Assembly (NCBI RefSeq): GCF_019925205.1
Contig: NC_083566.1
Coordinates: 35,347,558 to 35,411,557, forward strand
Length of the DNA: 64,000 nt
Reading direction: 5' to 3'
Source of the DNA: Metopolophium dirhodum
Lineage: Eukaryota > Arthropoda > Insecta > Hemiptera > Aphididae
The notes under the pieces are model-generated. The model was not told the DNA's origin. It did no database searches and saw only the letters and a list, made by a program, of their open reading frames with translations. The translations under genes and the position numbers were made by a program. Below, piece by piece: positions 60,137 through 64,000 of this stretch. Numbering within the stretch: the first letter of the stretch is position 1; the number at the start of each line of letters is the position of its first letter.

Positions 60137-63100
60137 TATACGTATAATACACGTATATTGTACACGTATAATTATTTGATTAAATATAATATTATAATGG
60201 ACTAAAGTAAACTTCAAATAAATTCTTATTTTAAATTATAATTACTATAAATTAATGTGATAATGTATACAACTAGATTGTGGACCCGGTTACGTTAGTG
60301 TCATGCGATTCCCATGTCTACGTATCATTTGGTATATATAATTTATATGATAATACCTAATGGAATATAGATCTTCCTAATTATAATCTCCATGGAAGAC
60401 ATTAATCCGTAATACTATTTGATATGCAGTATACATAAGAATACCGAATCGCCGAATAGAGAGTAATGAATACAAATGTTTTTTTATCGTTAAATACTTA
60501 ACCGTTTATTCACTAATTTAGGAAAATATCAAAATACTTATGAACTAATGATTTGTGTTGGACAATCATATTACACCTAATATTCTGGCAGAAGTGCTCG
60601 CCGATGAGTAGATGACGTGATTAACACGGTGCATAATATAGGTACAAGTTGAAAAATACCCAACGACTACAGGTCGACAAAGAGAAACGTTTCATTTGGT
60701 TTTTGCCTCTCGACAAAACGAAGTATATATATATATACACTAGGCAGGTATTATTCTTAAAATTGTGTTCCAATTAGTATATGCGCTACATACGAGGAAA
60801 AAAATCATTTGAACTACAACATAACGGATACATATATTATACAAAACAAATATGGGTTGTCGTGAGAAGCGGCGGCATTGATATTTCGCCAAAAACCGAA
60901 TACTTCTGTATAATACTATATCCTCAGACATCTCGGCTATTATATATTATATATAGTACGGTGTCGCAATGACAATATAATACATTAGACAGCCGCGATA
61001 ATATTATATACCTGCGGTTTATTCCGTTCCTCGTGATGATAATAATATTGTAATCTGTTGAAAATCTGGTGACGAAAAAAAAAAAAAAAAAAATTAAAGT
61101 AAACAATATCACGTATTATTACGGTGCTGTAATATGTACCTAAATAATATGTGTGTGTGTGTGTGTTTATGTACCGAACGATATATGGGAATATTGTATT
61201 ATATTGTTACACATTATTATATATTATAACGATGATGCGTCTCGCGAAGACCCGACGGAAAATGTTACGTGGCGGACGATGATCGTCTTCGATATTGTCC
61301 GGCGCGTATAACGGTGAAAGCATTTCGACTGCAATTTGCCCGAAAAATACCACCGTCGATAATTTAAATATGTACGTTTACCTACATATAATAACGAATA
61401 CAATACCGAAAAAATAAGTGCAACCAATTGATATTTGCCGAAGATATAATATATCTTTGCGGTTGTTTTTTACATTATTATTATCATTATTCATCACATA
61501 TACACAACATAATTTTATTATTTTTGCTTATTACGGCAGCTACATATTATTATAATATATACACCGTAAATATCATACACATTATTGTCCCGTTGGTCTG
61601 CATGTATGCGTACGCGCCGGAACACTCGGTGGTACCCTGTGTAGTTACATGCGCCGGTTTCAAAATTTCTGCCTATAGAGTGGTCGCCGTCGTTGGCCAT
61701 AACAAAACCATTTTGCTTCGGGTCGTAATCGCGTTAAAACGCCAAATGATAACCGGCCGATTATTATTTTATTACGATATATATTGTTGTGTTACCATGA
61801 TGCAGGAGGTGCCACAGTATATTATTTGTACAATATCAGTCAATATACACTTACAGCCGGTATCCTACATATTATTATTATACATTATGCAGCCCGCTGT
61901 TGCGCGTTATAATAATGGTGTTACTCGTTATTGTGTGTTCGTATAACGTATAATGGATATGGACTATAAATAAATATAATATTGCGTGAGAACATAATAA
62001 TATACAAATCGATTGTTCTAGATTCTGGATTTTGGGTCATTCATTGTAATGTAGGCACTATGTATACAATATACAGTTTATAATTTACATGGTAAAGTAG
62101 GTACCTGCAGCAGTCAAAATATTGTCGTCGATGATATAATTAATACGAATGTATTTTATTATATAAGGATATATAAAAACAAAAACCGAGCACCCACAAC
62201 CTATACTAAATCTAGATACAAATCGAATGCAGTACATTTGACAGTTGATAATGACATACCGTCTTTATTATAATATAATATAATAGCTACGCCGTATAGC
62301 ATGTTGGTGAAGAAAAACGACGTGTGCTGTAACAATTAACGGAAAAAATAAAAATGGTAACAGTTGTGTCTTGACAGTAAAGTACGTAGGTACATCGATA
62401 TTAGGCCTATTAGGGTGGTTCTAATCACGTGCTTAAATATTTATAACTATTGATGTTTATTTGTTTTTTATTTTTATAATTAATTCTATAAGGTATTTAC
62501 CATGTGTTCTGACTTTTGATGGAGGTGCCATCCTACCTATACTTATTTTAAATTGTTTTTTAGTGAATTATTAGTGTTATAGGCTAACCATTAAGAAGAT
62601 TGTGACACCATTTGCTATCAAAGCGGTCTAGGAGGATTTACCGGAATGGAAAAGGACGATAATTTTTTTTTAGAAGAAGGTTAGGATGGTGGTTGTGAAA
62701 TCGTTTATAGAAAAATTTAGCTTTATCGTGTTCTGGCATGATTCTTATTTTAGATTTTATGGAGCGTTTCGGTTAGAAATTTAGAGATGGTTTTGAGTCA
62801 ATTTTCTGAGGGTAATATTTTGAAATATTTTAATTTTATTATCATTGAATTATTAAGCACATGTTTATTACAATAAAATTAGTAGTAATAAAAATCAGGG
62901 CGTCATCGGTATTGTGCCAACGGTTCACCCCCCATGTGGCGATACACCGGGAAAAACATATTATGTGAATCGATAAAACCGATTTATTTCGTAATAATGA
63001 AACGTTACTTTAAAAATAAGATAATTACAATAATCCACATTGGGCATCATCACACGCATGATACTGATTATCAAGAATAAATTATCTGGAAAGTAATGAC

Positions 63101-64000
63101 ATGTAAAAAACACAAACACGCATAAGATAAGTAATCAAAACGGACGATAATAAATAAAGAGGTTTAACTGTATAAGACAGCATAGTTATATAATATTATG
63201 CTATAAATATATATATATATATAGATTATAGAATAAATTAGAGCTCTATTATTTATAGGTTTTGAGATAAATTTTGATCATCCTTGCTCGGCAGTATAGG
63301 CAATGGTCGGTCGTCTGCATCTGTACGATAATAATTGTACGAGCACCAAACAGAGTAGTTTAACAAAATTATACGACATCACTAAATAGATAATGTTGTA
63401 TCTTCTATAAACTATAAGATCGAAATTAAATAACTGGTGGGGCGGGAAATTGTTTTGGGAGTTTAATATAGTATACCTACTCTTTGTTTTATAAAACAAC
63501 GTCGTAAATCACATCATTAAAGAACATAATATATTATATTATTATTGTCTGATTCTGATAACAAACATAATATTATACGTATGTAGGCTACGTTAATGTT
63601 ACGTTGTACCCTTAACGTTAAATTGATGTAGTTAACAAAATAAAATTATGATAAATGATAATTGTAAATTTATATGTGTTGAATGATGATGACTATGATT
63701 AATACTCGTGTCTTCAGGTGAGATGTAACTAAAATATAGCTCTTATATTACACTATATACATTATATTGTTGTACATTAGCAATTCTGACATAGTATTGT
63801 ATACTATTGCAATGTAGGTACCTACGTCTTATTCACATAATGCTTTTAACGGTAATAGTAAATTATTATTAACAAATTCACTAAAATCAAATATTAATTT
63901 ACTGCCAAAAAATGCAAATTGTATAGGTACCAGCTACTGTGGTTTTTGTTTGAACAATACCAAAAGCGTGGAAATTGAACTGATTCAATCCAATAATATT
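60137..64000. other. Gene-poor region to the end of the window
   Basis: No exon supported. It contains a (GT) microsatellite at about 61150-61167, an A-run near 61075-61093 and (AT) runs near 60725 and 63207. A 172-codon open frame at 61428-61946 translates to a biased Ile/Val/Tyr-rich string without domain features. Confidence 0.5.

Noticed and set aside
61428..61946. 172-codon open frame on the plus strand
   Set aside because: Residue use is a biased Ile/Val/Tyr string, no domain or signal is recognisable, and no introns or neighbours support it. It is kept only as a remark in the region entry.

Overview
The window reads as nuclear DNA of an aphid (Hemiptera, Aphididae) or a close relative. 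The reasons are strong AT-richness with many TA-palindromes, frequent TAGGTACCTA-type motifs, short GT-AG introns, short arrays of the arthropod telomere repeat TTAGG, and insect-type protein sequences. This assignment is inference; no database was searched. All gene models below were joined by hand from reading frame, splice consensus and remembered family similarity. The four complete models have coding lengths divisible by three, and so does the partial Dscam model counted from its first in-frame codon.

Layout. Positions 1-14470 (+) hold the last 30 coding exons of a Dscam-type neuronal cell-adhesion receptor: Ig1 to Ig9, four FN3 domains, Ig10, two FN3 domains, one membrane segment and a long cytoplasmic tail. 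Its longer introns carry an antisense LINE fragment, a small inverted-repeat element and a sense-oriented hAT transposase remnant. Positions 14471-23600 are intergenic, with a long fold-back element, a hAT-type MITE with an intact 8-bp target duplication, a CpG-rich segment that looks like a promoter or first exon, and an array of diverged tandem repeats.

Positions 23698-34736 form a compact cluster of four conserved housekeeping genes in alternating orientation: WDR83/MORG1 (+), ANKRD49 (-), JMJD6 (+) and USP14 (-). WDR83 and ANKRD49 converge with only 12 bp between their stop codons, so their 3' ends very probably overlap. ANKRD49 and JMJD6 diverge from a shared promoter region of about 0.7 kb. 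JMJD6 and USP14 converge with 401 bp between stops. Two of these proteins (JMJD6, WDR83) are linked to splicing in other animals and USP14 acts at the proteasome.

Positions 34737-64000 are gene-poor. They contain a three-copy GC-rich tandem array of about 535-bp units (35933-37536), several MITEs, a nearly perfect 72-bp inverted repeat (53775-53984), a tRNA-derived SINE (55931-56277), and two CpG-rich segments at 50.1-51.05 kb and 56.3-56.8 kb, each followed by a good splice donor. The first contains a plausible initial coding exon (50956-51052) of an unidentified gene whose remaining exons would lie outside the window.

No CRISPR, operon, rRNA or functional tRNA gene was seen. I found no clearly new multi-gene system. 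The least explained structures are the 72-bp inverted repeat, the 535-bp tandem array and the overlapping convergent gene ends.
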